From NCBI GenBank assembly GCA_003279875.1, contig QCGN01000006.1:1-64000 (forward strand): a stretch of DNA of 64,000 nt. Reading direction: 5' to 3'. The notes beneath the pieces are model-generated. The model had not been told where the DNA came from. It saw nothing but the letters and a program-made list of their open reading frames with translations, and did no database searches. The position numbers and the translations under genes were made by a program. Every line of letters begins with the position of its first letter. The first letter of the stretch is position 1. This DNA comes from Prochlorococcus sp. AG-388-D03. Its GTDB lineage: Bacteria > Cyanobacteriota > Cyanobacteriia > PCC-6307 > Cyanobiaceae. Positions 49,492 to 57,180 of this stretch are shown here, in pieces.

Positions 49492-49740
49492 TTAATTCTT
49501 TTGAAGCTTTTCTACTACACTTTCTTTCTCAATTTTTGCAACATCTTGAAGTCCATTAGCATCAAACCAAGGAGCACTTTCCCAATCAAATCCTTCTCCA
49601 AAGGTGTTATCAGGTGCAGCTACATACCAATGACATGATGTATCCGGCACATCTACTGCACACTTTGACCAATCAGCTTCCCATTGAGGAACTTGAACCC
49701 ACATAACAGAAGCTAGAAAAATAGAAATAATAAAATGCAT
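49492..49740 (-). CDS. small exported protein, unknown
   Basis: 82 aa with a hydrophobic N-terminal segment (MHFIISIFLASVMWVQV) and a Trp-rich acidic domain. Two cysteines (WSKCAVDVPDTSCHWYVAAPD) probably form a disulfide. It looks conserved in design (defined CP-like loop), but I recognise no named family. Confidence 0.6.
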   Translation of the reverse strand: MHFIISIFLASVMWVQVPQWEADWSKCAVDVPDTSCHWYVAAPDNTFGEGFDWESAPWFDANGLQDVAKIEKESVVEKLQKN

Positions 49741-49748
49741 AATATTTT

Positions 49749-49886
49749 TTAGCAGAATTTAGATAGACTTTTTTCACATTCTTTTTTTCTCTTCTTCCAG
49801 TATTCTTCTACTACTTGATAGTTATGTTTCACTTTAACTTTTTTTAGACTATCTTCTTTAACAAAAAAGGTAATTTTTCTTTTCAT
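49749..49886 (-). CDS. short lysine-rich protein, 45 aa
   Basis: Below the track cut-off. MKRKITFFVKEDSLKKVKVKH continues into a helical NYQVVEEYWKKRKKECEKSL and ends in cysteine. It is 8 nt upstream of the exported 82-aa gene on the same strand, so the two may form an operon. The start KITFFVKEDSLKKVKVKHNY looks like a beta-hairpin. Confidence 0.55.
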   Translation of the reverse strand: MKRKITFFVKEDSLKKVKVKHNYQVVEEYWKKRKKECEKSLSKFC

Positions 49887-50280
49887 AAATCCTTCCTATC
49901 AATTTCTGTTATATAGGATAAATTAATAATTTTTTGAAGTGAATTTATACTTAAATAATTTCTATTTATCTCTTACGGTATTTTGGAATGAAGACTAAAA
50001 AATTTCTGAATTATAAAATTTGTTCTTAGTTAGATTGAAAAAAATACTTATCGACTAAAGTTTATATTGCTATGCCCTTTGTTTTCGGAATATACAAATC
50101 AGAATTATAATCTAAGTATCTAAGAGAATATTTAACAACTCCTCTAACAATTGAGAAAAAATTATTGCTTATAAAATGTAGATTACTTTTTTAAATTTTT
50201 TTTTCATTTAAAAGTAATTTTTAAAAATTTTATATTTTAATATTTTTTATTAACCAATAAATTATTAATGAATTAGGGAT
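49887..50280. other. 394-nt AT-rich intergenic region
   Basis: No ORF with a normal start is convincing. On the minus strand a 42-codon stretch ending at 50062 reads protein-like (IVRGVVKYSLRYLDYN) but has no ATG, GTG or TTG at a useful place. The right end supplies the promoter region for the sRNA at 50.32 kb. Confidence 0.5.
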
Positions 50281-50323
50281 TTATACTGTAGCTATTTTAT
50301 TTCAAATAGGTGTAAATTTATTA

Positions 50324-50392
50324 GGTCAGAAACTCCTCACACACATTTTTCTGATAAAAGAAGTACTCAAACTATGCTTTGGGTACTTTTTT
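50324..50392 (+). ncRNA. Yfr1-motif sRNA, second locus
   Basis: ACTCCTCACAC (50332-50342), the exact Yfr1 core, lies almost entirely in the loop of a hairpin whose stem is TCAGAAA/TTTCTGA. It is followed by a terminator of 11 pairs (AAGTACTCAAA / TTTGGGTACTT) and a T6 tract. The 5' end at about 50324 is an estimate. The arrangement differs from Yfr1, where the core lies between hairpins. It could mimic Yfr1 on the same targets (inference). Confidence 0.75.
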
Positions 50393-50485
50393 ATTTCTAG
50401 TATTGTGACAGTTGATATACTTACCCAAAAGGTATTTCACCCTTTAAGTATTCGTGTGATATTAGGTTTGTGTGTAGGAGATGTT

Positions 50486-50562
50486 TTATTAAATCAGTGG
50501 AAACAAGGAAACACTTGATTTTTTAAAGCTTTTAAAGACCCTTTTCTAAGGGTCTTTTTTTT
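50486..50562 (+). ncRNA. Yfr2-family-like sRNA
   Basis: Two GGAAACA boxes (50499-50505 and 50507-50513) sit in the loop of an AATCAGTG / CACTTGATT hairpin. A terminator follows, AGACCCTT-TTCT-AAGGGTCT with a T9 tract at about 50536-50563. Repeated GGAAACA in the loop of the main 5' hairpin is my recollection of the cyanobacterial Yfr2 family signature. The 5' end is uncertain. The terminator abuts the stop of the convergent 96-aa gene and may serve both. Confidence 0.75.
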
Positions 50563-50852
50563 TATTTATAGCCAAGGTCATATTCAATAATTAATTTTTT
50601 AAAATTATTAACCCTTTCTTTTTTATTCTTTAAGGGTCTTGAGTAATCAAGCACTGCAGCACAACACAATTGCCAACAAGATTTTTCATCTAACTCTAAT
50701 TTCTTGCATATATTTTTTGGGGCCATTATCAAAGAATTTATTTCTGATATGTGCTGAGTTGCTTCCCATAACTCTCCTTCAAGAAAGTCGAGTTCAATAC
50801 TTGATAATAATTCTGTGACTACATAATCTTTCACTAGTTCAGTTAATTCCAA
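50562..50852 (-). CDS. conserved hypothetical protein, 96 aa
   Basis: A soluble helical protein (LTELVKDYVVTELLSSIELD ... CWQLCCAAVLDYSRPLKNKK) with four cysteines, three of them clustered. No family recognised. It converges on the sRNA pair. Confidence 0.6.
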   Translation of the reverse strand: MELTELVKDYVVTELLSSIELDFLEGELWEATQHISEINSLIMAPKNICKKLELDEKSCWQLCCAAVLDYSRPLKNKKERVNNFKKLIIEYDLGYK

Positions 50853-51058
50853 AATATCTAGATTTTTGAGTGAATATGTAAACTTTAAGATTCTTTTATT
50901 TTCTTTGATACCTTATTTAAGATTATCTTTAATAAATTTTTATTTTTTAATAATTGCAGTAATCCTAGTAACTTGAGAAGAAATTAGATTCAATTAAAAT
51001 TATTCCTTCCAAATCTTTAGTTTCGTTCGTTAGATTAGTTAAAAAGCTGTATTTTTTT

Positions 51059-51442
51059 ATGCAAAAATTAATTGTAAGTATTTTTATATTTATTTGTTTT
51101 ATATTTCCTTCTTCTTCATTTGCTTCTCACATTGAGTTGAGTGAATGTGTAGAAATAGCTCATTGTGTAAAAGAAGAATGGGATGTTAGTTCAATTGAAG
51201 AACCTTTTAAAGATATTAAAGAAATTATTGAAAATTCACAAAGATTTGTGATAGTTGACCTTGATCGAGATTATATTCATGCTGAAGTAACAAGTAAATG
51301 GATGAAATATGTTGATGATTTAGAAATTTCTTTTGCTCCTGAAAATAGTAAATTGTCAGTAAGGTCTGAATCAAGAGTTGGAGAAAGTGACTTAGGAGTG
51401 AATCAGAAAAGAGTAGATATATTAAAAGCTAAGTTGTTTTAA
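51059..51442 (+). CDS. exported DUF1499 protein
   Basis: 127 aa. The signal peptide (IVSIFIFICFIFPSSSFA|S) is followed by the DUF1499 pattern: ECVEIAHCVKEEW, YIHAEVTSKWMKYVDDLEISF and the conserved end RSESRVGESDLGVNQKRVD. Function unknown; widespread in photosynthetic bacteria and plants. Confidence 0.88.
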   Translation: MQKLIVSIFIFICFIFPSSSFASHIELSECVEIAHCVKEEWDVSSIEEPFKDIKEIIENSQRFVIVDLDRDYIHAEVTSKWMKYVDDLEISFAPENSKLSVRSESRVGESDLGVNQKRVDILKAKLF

Positions 51443-51609
51443 AAATTTCTTTGATTTAAAAAGTTTAAATCTTTAATTTTTAGTAATTTAAAGTAATATC
51501 AATTAAAAAAATATTATTATTTTTAAAAATTAAAGAATTTTGTAAATTTAATATTTTCATCTTCCTTTATCAAAGGTTTATTATTATCTAAGGTTTTAAT
51601 CTTAATCTC

Positions 51610-51897
51610 ATGATAATAAATTTAATTTTATTATTTATACTTGGAAGTATATTTGTTTGGTTTTATAAGAATATTAAGAAATTTGGTATGCTCTGGACAG
51701 TTAAGGGCTTATTGCAAATAGGCATACTAATACTTTTTATAGGAAGTTTTATTAAATTATTTGTTACCTTACCCTCTAATGTATATATAAAATTGATATT
51801 TTGTTTTACTTACATATGGTGTACTGTCGGAATAAATGTGAATTTTATGATACCTTTGATTGATTTGATTAATAAAAAAATTGAGATAAATAGATAA
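51610..51897 (+). CDS. small three-helix membrane protein, unknown
   Basis: 95 aa with hydrophobic segments at about 2-18, 33-52 and 58-80 and basic loops. No motif recognised. It lies about 170 nt after the DUF1499 gene. Confidence 0.6.
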   Translation: MIINLILLFILGSIFVWFYKNIKKFGMLWTVKGLLQIGILILFIGSFIKLFVTLPSNVYIKLIFCFTYIWCTVGINVNFMIPLIDLINKKIEINR

Positions 51898-52006
51898 TTC
51901 AAGTGTTAAAAAATTTTGAATTTTATTATAATAATTAACATCTATTAGCGTAATTATTAAAGACAGTAGATAAAATTTATGAGAAATTTGTCTCTTAATT
52001 TTTTAA

Positions 52007-52429
52007 TTATTTTTGTATAGTTTTTTGGTAATGCCAATTTATCTGGATATCAAGGGAGCTAGATAGATTTCTAGTTACAGGGCAATCTTTAGAAGCATTT
52101 TGTATAAACATAAATTTTTCTTTTGGTAAATCTTCAGGAATATAAATATCTATTATTAGCTGCTCAATTTTCCTCTCTTTATTTTTAGTCATTATTTTCT
52201 CAATATCTAAGGATATATTTTCTAATTTCCAACCATTTGATCTCGCTTTAATTGCCATTATGGTTAGAAGGCAAGACCCTAGTGAAGTTGCCAATAAATC
52301 TGTTGGAGAGAAGTTTTCACCTTTGCCACAATGATCTAAAGGAGCATCAGTTTTTATTAAATTTCCTGATTGAAGATGTTTGGCTTCACATTTTAAATCT
52401 CCTAAATAAGAACATTTAATTTTACTCAT
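52007..52429 (-). CDS. OsmC/Ohr-family protein
   Basis: 140 aa. The two family cysteines are in SLGSCLLTIMAIKA and KDCPVTRNLS, and GENFSPTDLLATSLG is the typical lead-in. Members reduce organic hydroperoxides, but OsmC-like proteins with other roles exist. Followed closely by small hypothetical genes on the same strand. Confidence 0.88.
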   Translation of the reverse strand: MSKIKCSYLGDLKCEAKHLQSGNLIKTDAPLDHCGKGENFSPTDLLATSLGSCLLTIMAIKARSNGWKLENISLDIEKIMTKNKERKIEQLIIDIYIPEDLPKEKFMFIQNASKDCPVTRNLSSSLDIQINWHYQKTIQK

Positions 52430-52438
52430 TATAAAAAG

Positions 52439-52651
52439 CTAAGAAATAGAATTTTTCACTTTAACTTCGGGATATGAAGTCATTATTGTATCCGCTAAAT
52501 TTCTCAATATATCAGTTATATATTGTAGGGGAGATGCTAATTGTCTAAGATAAGAAAAATAATACTTGGTTAGTTTTGTATAAGCAGGAAAAATTATTTC
52601 ATCTATTTGCGATTTCGTTGTTACCCATCTAGTTGTATTTTTATTAGACAT
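52439..52651 (-). CDS. small helical protein, unknown
   Basis: 70 aa from the internal ATG (MSNKNTTRWVTTKSQIDEIIF). I prefer this to the track start at 52735, which would overlap the upstream gene. Mostly helical, no signal. It lies 9 nt upstream of the OsmC gene. Confidence 0.5.
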   Translation of the reverse strand: MSNKNTTRWVTTKSQIDEIIFPAYTKLTKYYFSYLRQLASPLQYITDILRNLADTIMTSYPEVKVKNSIS

Positions 52652-52718
52652 AAAATTTTTTTTAATCTTATATGAGTTTTTTAAAAAGATATTAATAGTT
52701 GAGCATATGCTAATTATT

Positions 52719-52961
52719 TTATTTTTCATATCCATATTTCTTTAAACAATATTCAATCAATTTCATTGAATCACTTAGAGTTCTTTGACTTTTGTTTTTA
52801 AGATCAAAACATTCATTTAATACTTCAGCAGATTTTTTCAATTTATTTTTTTCTTCATTTCTTAAATCTCTAGAAATATTAAATTTACTATATTTTTTTA
52901 AACACACTATAAACACAATAGATATTAAAATTAAAGTAAAGGTAATCTTTAAAATCTTCAT
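52719..52961 (-). CDS. small one-helix membrane protein, unknown
   Basis: 80 aa with an N-terminal hydrophobic helix (ILKITFTLILISIVFIVCL). A charged helical tail with two cysteines follows (LNECFDLKNKS ... EYCLKKYG). No family recognised. Confidence 0.55.
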   Translation of the reverse strand: MKILKITFTLILISIVFIVCLKKYSKFNISRDLRNEEKNKLKKSAEVLNECFDLKNKSQRTLSDSMKLIEYCLKKYGYEK

Positions 52962-53050
52962 TAATTTATTGCACTTATTAGTTTTTGGATTAATAAAATT
53001 TGATCTATTGATCCATTTTTTTAATCATTATGAAACAGGTTCTTTAAATA

Positions 53051-53152
53051 CTAGATAACCATATATGTAGAGGCAACAATAGTTATTACAGCAATTGATA
53101 CAAAAATGTATGGTACAGATCTTATGGGGATATAAAACTTATCTTTAGACAT
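53051..53152 (-). CDS. 33-aa one-helix membrane peptide
   Basis: Below the track cut-off. MSKDKFYIPIRSVPYIFVSI is followed by a hydrophobic stretch to the end (AVITIVASTYMVI). The size and plan (short polar N-terminus, one helix) resemble small photosystem or b6-f subunits, but it matches none I know. Confidence 0.55.
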   Translation of the reverse strand: MSKDKFYIPIRSVPYIFVSIAVITIVASTYMVI

Positions 53153-53238
53153 AAATATTCTTTTTACCAATACTTACATTGTTACAAGTATTTATTAGTC
53201 TCAAAATATACTAAAACTCAAGTTTGGAAATCTTAAAT

Positions 53239-53442
53239 TTAAATTTTTAATAAATATAGTAACTCTAGATCTTGTCTAGAGTCAGATATTCTTCTTTTCA
53301 AAAAATTCAATTCTTCTGGACTCATTTTTGATTCTTTAATCATTATTTCAGCTTGCTCAATAGCGTGCTCGATATTTTTTATCTTAATGTCTCTTATTTC
53401 AGGATTTTCTTTACATGCTTTGTGTGTGTGAAAGTCAATCAT
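53239..53442 (-). CDS. small helical protein, unknown
   Basis: 67 aa. After MIDFHTHKACKENPEI the protein is a likely two-helix bundle (IKNIEHAIEQAEIMIKES / PEELNFLKRRISDSRQDL). No membrane segment and no family recognised. Confidence 0.6.
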   Translation of the reverse strand: MIDFHTHKACKENPEIRDIKIKNIEHAIEQAEIMIKESKMSPEELNFLKRRISDSRQDLELLYLLKI

Positions 53443-53552
53443 TCTTAATTTTAGTAAATAGTTAAATAGTTCAGTTGGTTGAAATTAGTAGATTTTTAAT
53501 CACAAAATTTATCAAAAATTACTATATTAGCTAAAGAACTTTAATCTTAACT

Positions 53553-53588
53553 AACCTTCTCTTCTTTTGATCGAGTGGGTTTTTTTTA
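53553..53588 (+). terminator. possible terminator of a short intergenic transcript
   Basis: AACC..CTC can pair with GAG..GGTT (two mismatches) around TTCTTTTGATC, followed by a T8 tract. No + strand gene ends nearby. A TACTAT element at about 53520 could drive a transcript of about 60 nt ending here. Confidence 0.4.
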
Positions 53589-53621
53589 TGGTGTAATATA
53601 TCTCTAGCATAAATTTAAATT

Positions 53622-53975
53622 TTGGAAGACTCAAAGTTAAACCCTGAAGATAATAATTCAACTGATTCATCTTCCAACATAAAGAAAGAAAATAGTAAGG
53701 AGGAGAATGTTGAAGCATTTACTGAATTTCTTGAAGAAGCCAGTAATCAGGAAGGTATCAAAGGAAATGCAAACTTTAATTTAGAAGGAGAAAAACCAGA
53801 TACTAAGGACAATACTATTTTTAAGAGAATCCTTAATGATGGATTTGATGGAATTTCATCAAATCCTAATTATAAAATGTTAGCACTTTTGATTATTCTT
53901 TTGATCAATTTGTCTCTATTTTTTCTTATTGGAAATGTTGGTAAGGCTTTCTTAAGAAAAGCAGGAATTATGTAA
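53622..53975 (+). CDS. acidic protein with C-terminal membrane helix, unknown
   Basis: 117 aa. The first 80 residues are acidic and Asn/Ser-rich (low complexity), then one helix follows (KMLALLIILLINLSLFFLIG) and a short basic tail. The start is a TTG. The topology suggests a tail-anchored protein. Confidence 0.55.
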   Translation: MEDSKLNPEDNNSTDSSSNIKKENSKEENVEAFTEFLEEASNQEGIKGNANFNLEGEKPDTKDNTIFKRILNDGFDGISSNPNYKMLALLIILLINLSLFFLIGNVGKAFLRKAGIM

Positions 53976-54062
53976 TAAATAAGTTAATTGTTTTATCGGA
54001 ACTTTACAATTTTAGGTTTTTAGAAGAATCCATGATAATTTTAATTTTTAAATTTATAAATA

Positions 54063-54224
54063 TTGGATAATAAAGAACCTGAAAACCCTGTTGTTTATCT
54101 TTCAAATTTAATTAAAAGGCTAGATGTTAAAAAAAGAAATGGTGTAGTAGCTTTAGTTATTGTTAATTTCTTAGTTATTCTTTTATTTAAAATTTATTTG
54201 AAAGGGTCGGGCTTATTATCTTGA
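54063..54224 (+). CDS. 53-aa one-helix membrane protein
   Basis: Below the track cut-off, with a TTG start. A polar N-terminus (DNKEPENPVVYLSNLIKRLD) is followed by a basic stop-transfer stretch and a helix (VVALVIVNFLVILLF). It lies about 90 nt after the preceding gene on the same strand and ends 15 nt from the convergent TM2 gene. Confidence 0.55.
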   Translation: MDNKEPENPVVYLSNLIKRLDVKKRNGVVALVIVNFLVILLFKIYLKGSGLLS

Positions 54225-54239
54225 ATAAATTTATTAGGA

Positions 54240-54554
54240 TTATTCAGCATTTTCAAATTGTTTGGCTAATCTGAAAGCCTTTTTAATTATAAGAAATCCG
54301 CCATATGCTCCTGCAAGTAAAGGTAAAATAATTAAGGGATTTAGTGAATAATCTGAATAATTTTTCATACCATCAACGTATTCGAATCCAGAACATTTCA
54401 AATACAAAAAAGTAAAGAAAGTAATACTCCATCCAGCAATAGATAGAATCCCACCTTTTTTGTTACCCTCATAAAATCTATCCAATCCTAAACCCCAACC
54501 GACTATTAAAAAAAATCCTCTCATAATTGAATTTTTTTCTTTATTTTTAAGCAT
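54240..54554 (-). CDS. TM2-domain membrane protein
   Basis: 104 aa. The first helix carries the TM2 signature (GWGLGLDRFYEGNKKGGIL), followed by two more hydrophobic segments. TM2 proteins are small membrane proteins of unclear role. Translation may begin at the second methionine (residue 11). Confidence 0.72.
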   Translation of the reverse strand: MLKNKEKNSIMRGFFLIVGWGLGLDRFYEGNKKGGILSIAGWSITFFTFLYLKCSGFEYVDGMKNYSDYSLNPLIILPLLAGAYGGFLIIKKAFRLAKQFENAE

Positions 54555-54714
54555 GATTTTTTTAAAATGTTCATTTTGAACATAACCTATTTATTAGAAT
54601 CTCGCGAAATTTAATTAAGTAAATCTACTTAAATTTCAGTTAATTTCCGAAAATTTGTAATATTGAACTTTAAAAAAAATTTCCATGGCCTATAACTATA
54701 ATTAATTTCACTAT

Positions 54715-55884
54715 TTGATCTTGATTAAAAACAGATTTGTTATCGCTTTCCTCTCTACTGGATTATTAGCCACAGTTATACCTCCTTCATTTTCAAATCC
54801 AGATTTTGATAAAGAATCTAGAATTTTAAACAAAGATATAATTACTATTGAGGAAAATAATTTAAACACTTACATTCCTAAAAACAAAACTGACGAATAC
54901 ATTATAAAAGGCGCTAATTATGTTACTAAATTTGTACCATTAATGAATTCTGGATCAGAAGGTAGTGACTATACAAATTTAATTATTAATGATGGTAAAA
55001 GATTATTAGTTGATTCTGGATTCGATTTTATAAATAGTTCTGTAGATAATCAAATTAATAGAATTCCATTTTTAGCTCAAACATCAATTTCAATTTCAGG
55101 AGGAGCTGATAAAAAAGGAGATTGGGATTCTGATATGAGCTTTTCCTTAAATAGTTTATTGAAATTAGGTGAACTTGCCGTTGATGAAGCAGGGGATATC
55201 AAAACCCTTTCTTTTTCTCAAGTAAGAGTAGCTACAGGCTTGGATTCAAATGGTACAACAACAAATTTAGGAATTGGTATTAGGCATCGCCCTAATGAAG
55301 TCTCAATGGTTGGAGGTAATATATTCTGGGACTATAGGATGACAGACTATAGCGATGCCCACAGCAGGCTTGGTTTAGGAGGTGAATATCTTTGGAAAGA
55401 TCTTGAAATTAGAAATAATTGGTACATTCCTATAACGGATGAAAAAGATGTGACAGTTGGAGGTTCAAACTATAAAGAAAAAGTTGTCCCTGGTTGGGAT
55501 GCAGAGATTGGTTATAGATTACCTAATTACCCTGAACTTGCATTTTTTGTAAGGGGATTCAATTGGGATTATAAAAATACTCAAGATAACTCTGGACTGG
55601 AAGGATCAGTTAGTTGGCAAGCTTCTCCTTTTGTCGGGGTTGAAGTTTGGGTATCGAACGAAATATCAGGAGCCTCGTCGCCTTCTCTTAATTCACAACT
55701 TCCTGGAATAAATGAAACTTTTTTTGGTTTAAGAATGAATATTACTAGTAATCCTTTAATTTTTGGTAAAAAAGAATATAAGAATAATATGATTACGCAA
55801 ATGACACAACCTGTTAAACGAAGATATGATGTTCTTCTCGAACGTTCTGGTGGAAACTTTGTTAACAGAGCCAAAGGCGCTTAG
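54715..55884 (+). CDS. outer-membrane beta-barrel resembling inverse autotransporter (intimin/invasin type)
   Basis: 389 aa with a signal peptide (FVIAFLSTGLLATVIPPSFS). From about residue 110 it shows the inverse-autotransporter barrel pattern: NLGIGIRHRP, GGNIFWDYRMTDYSDAHSRL, GLGGEYLWKDLEIRNNWYIP, then GWDAEIGYRLPNYPELAFFVRG. In the known family an adhesive passenger follows the barrel; here only about 30 residues remain. A secreted six-cysteine protein is encoded 34 nt downstream. The TTG start is likely. Confidence 0.78.
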   Translation: MILIKNRFVIAFLSTGLLATVIPPSFSNPDFDKESRILNKDIITIEENNLNTYIPKNKTDEYIIKGANYVTKFVPLMNSGSEGSDYTNLIINDGKRLLVDSGFDFINSSVDNQINRIPFLAQTSISISGGADKKGDWDSDMSFSLNSLLKLGELAVDEAGDIKTLSFSQVRVATGLDSNGTTTNLGIGIRHRPNEVSMVGGNIFWDYRMTDYSDAHSRLGLGGEYLWKDLEIRNNWYIPITDEKDVTVGGSNYKEKVVPGWDAEIGYRLPNYPELAFFVRGFNWDYKNTQDNSGLEGSVSWQASPFVGVEVWVSNEISGASSPSLNSQLPGINETFFGLRMNITSNPLIFGKKEYKNNMITQMTQPVKRRYDVLLERSGGNFVNRAKGA

Positions 55885-55918
55885 TTCTTAAACATTTAAA
55901 TTTACTAACTTAAAAAAA

Positions 55919-56794
55919 ATGAATCAAACTAACAAAAATTTAATCAAAATATCAGCTGGAATTAGCTTTAGCTTTATTGCGAATTTAATTGATCCTATAT
56001 CTCAAGTTAAAGCAAATTCTTGCATACCCTCTGGTCAAGACGATCTGTCTGGGGGGTCATGTTATGTGACTCCAGTTACTTATAAAATCAAAGTTTACGA
56101 AATGGGTTTATGTACCTCAGACCCCCTTTCTGGTACTTATATAAATGACTCTGATGAAGTGGTAACCAATAACACTATTGATGAATCAACTTGCACAAAA
56201 ACTTTCGAATCCGCCTCCGGTTATACAGTTGACTTAGGAGGTAATGCTTCTTCATCACTTGTAGGAACAAGTTTCAGGCCAGAACCAGGAACATATCCCA
56301 GTGCATACATAAAAATTAAGAATACTTTTACAATGAAAGGTTCTTATACACTTGGTGGCACCCCATATTTTTCTATGGCCTACAGCGGTAACAATAACGT
56401 CACTACAACCGAGGCAAATAATGCAGAATTTGACGAACCTCTTATGGACTTTAGTAGTGGAAGAACTTGTGAGTCAAATGAATCAGATAGGGCTATGGCA
56501 GGCTCAGAAGTTTTCAATAGCGGAGTTACGGGAACAATGAAAGCTGTATTGGCAACCGTAAATGGCTCGGGAAATTATGTAGGGACTTCTAGTGCTGACT
56601 GTGGTACCTCTACCCATCTATACGGAGCATTCTCGCCTACATCTCCCGTCGTCATAACCGACGGAACTCAAGGACTAGAAGTTACGTTTACTGTTACACA
56701 GAGAGGGATGACTATTCATCAAGCTGGTGGAGATAATACGGTAATTGGTAATTTTTCAAGTGGTCCTTTTAGTCCTGCTTTTAAGACTTTTTGA
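55919..56794 (+). CDS. secreted cysteine-containing protein, partner of the beta-barrel gene
   Basis: 291 aa. After an N-terminal signal-like segment the mature part is Ser/Thr/Gly/Asn-rich and beta-like. It has six cysteines (NSCIPS, GSCYV, LCTSD, STCTK, RTCES, DCGTS), enough for three disulfides. The Cys-rich plan with TYKIKVYEMGLCTSDPLSG resembles surface or pilin-like proteins of marine bacteria, but no family is certain. By eye the codons look less AT-rich than in neighbouring genes, which may indicate transfer. Confidence 0.7.
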   Translation: MNQTNKNLIKISAGISFSFIANLIDPISQVKANSCIPSGQDDLSGGSCYVTPVTYKIKVYEMGLCTSDPLSGTYINDSDEVVTNNTIDESTCTKTFESASGYTVDLGGNASSSLVGTSFRPEPGTYPSAYIKIKNTFTMKGSYTLGGTPYFSMAYSGNNNVTTTEANNAEFDEPLMDFSSGRTCESNESDRAMAGSEVFNSGVTGTMKAVLATVNGSGNYVGTSSADCGTSTHLYGAFSPTSPVVITDGTQGLEVTFTVTQRGMTIHQAGGDNTVIGNFSSGPFSPAFKTF

Positions 56795-56929
56795 TAAATA
56801 AAACTGAAGTAATAATTTTTTAGTAACTCTAAATTTCCCTTTTATTTTTTGGTGTTTATTGCTAAGGTTTTATTTATACTAATATTTAATTTGCTATTTG
56901 TTCAGTATTGATATTTAAATACTGGATTC

Positions 56930-57177
56930 CATCAATAAGGGGTAAAAAAGTTCTCAGTAGGTGGCTATTATATTAATGCTGAGATTATTAAAAATAATAT
57001 CCTCTTGGATCTCTAGAAAGTAAAATAATTTTTAAAACTGATGATCCAAATCTTCTATGAGCAAGATGATTTATTTCTGAGGGACTAGATTGGAAGTCAT
57101 TTTCAGCCTTAATAAAGATGAATTAAGAAGCAATGTTCTAAATGCTTATAATCAACAAATAGATATAGTTGTATAAA
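56930..57177 (+). pseudogene. possible decayed coding region
   Basis: Within the 386-nt gap 56795-57180 several short protein-like stretches occur in shifting frames, each ended by stops: KFSVGGYYINAEIIKNNILLDL, KIIFKTDDPNLL and EVIFSLNKDELRSNVLNAYN. This is what a decayed gene looks like, but I cannot name the parent. The first 130 nt of the gap hold nothing recognisable. Confidence 0.35.
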
Positions 57178-57180
57178 AAA

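Noticed and set aside
50062-50190. Minus-strand 42-codon protein-like stretch (IVRGVVKYSLRYLDYN...)
   Set aside because: No ATG, GTG or TTG at a useful position; could be a remnant, but support is too weak for a gene call.
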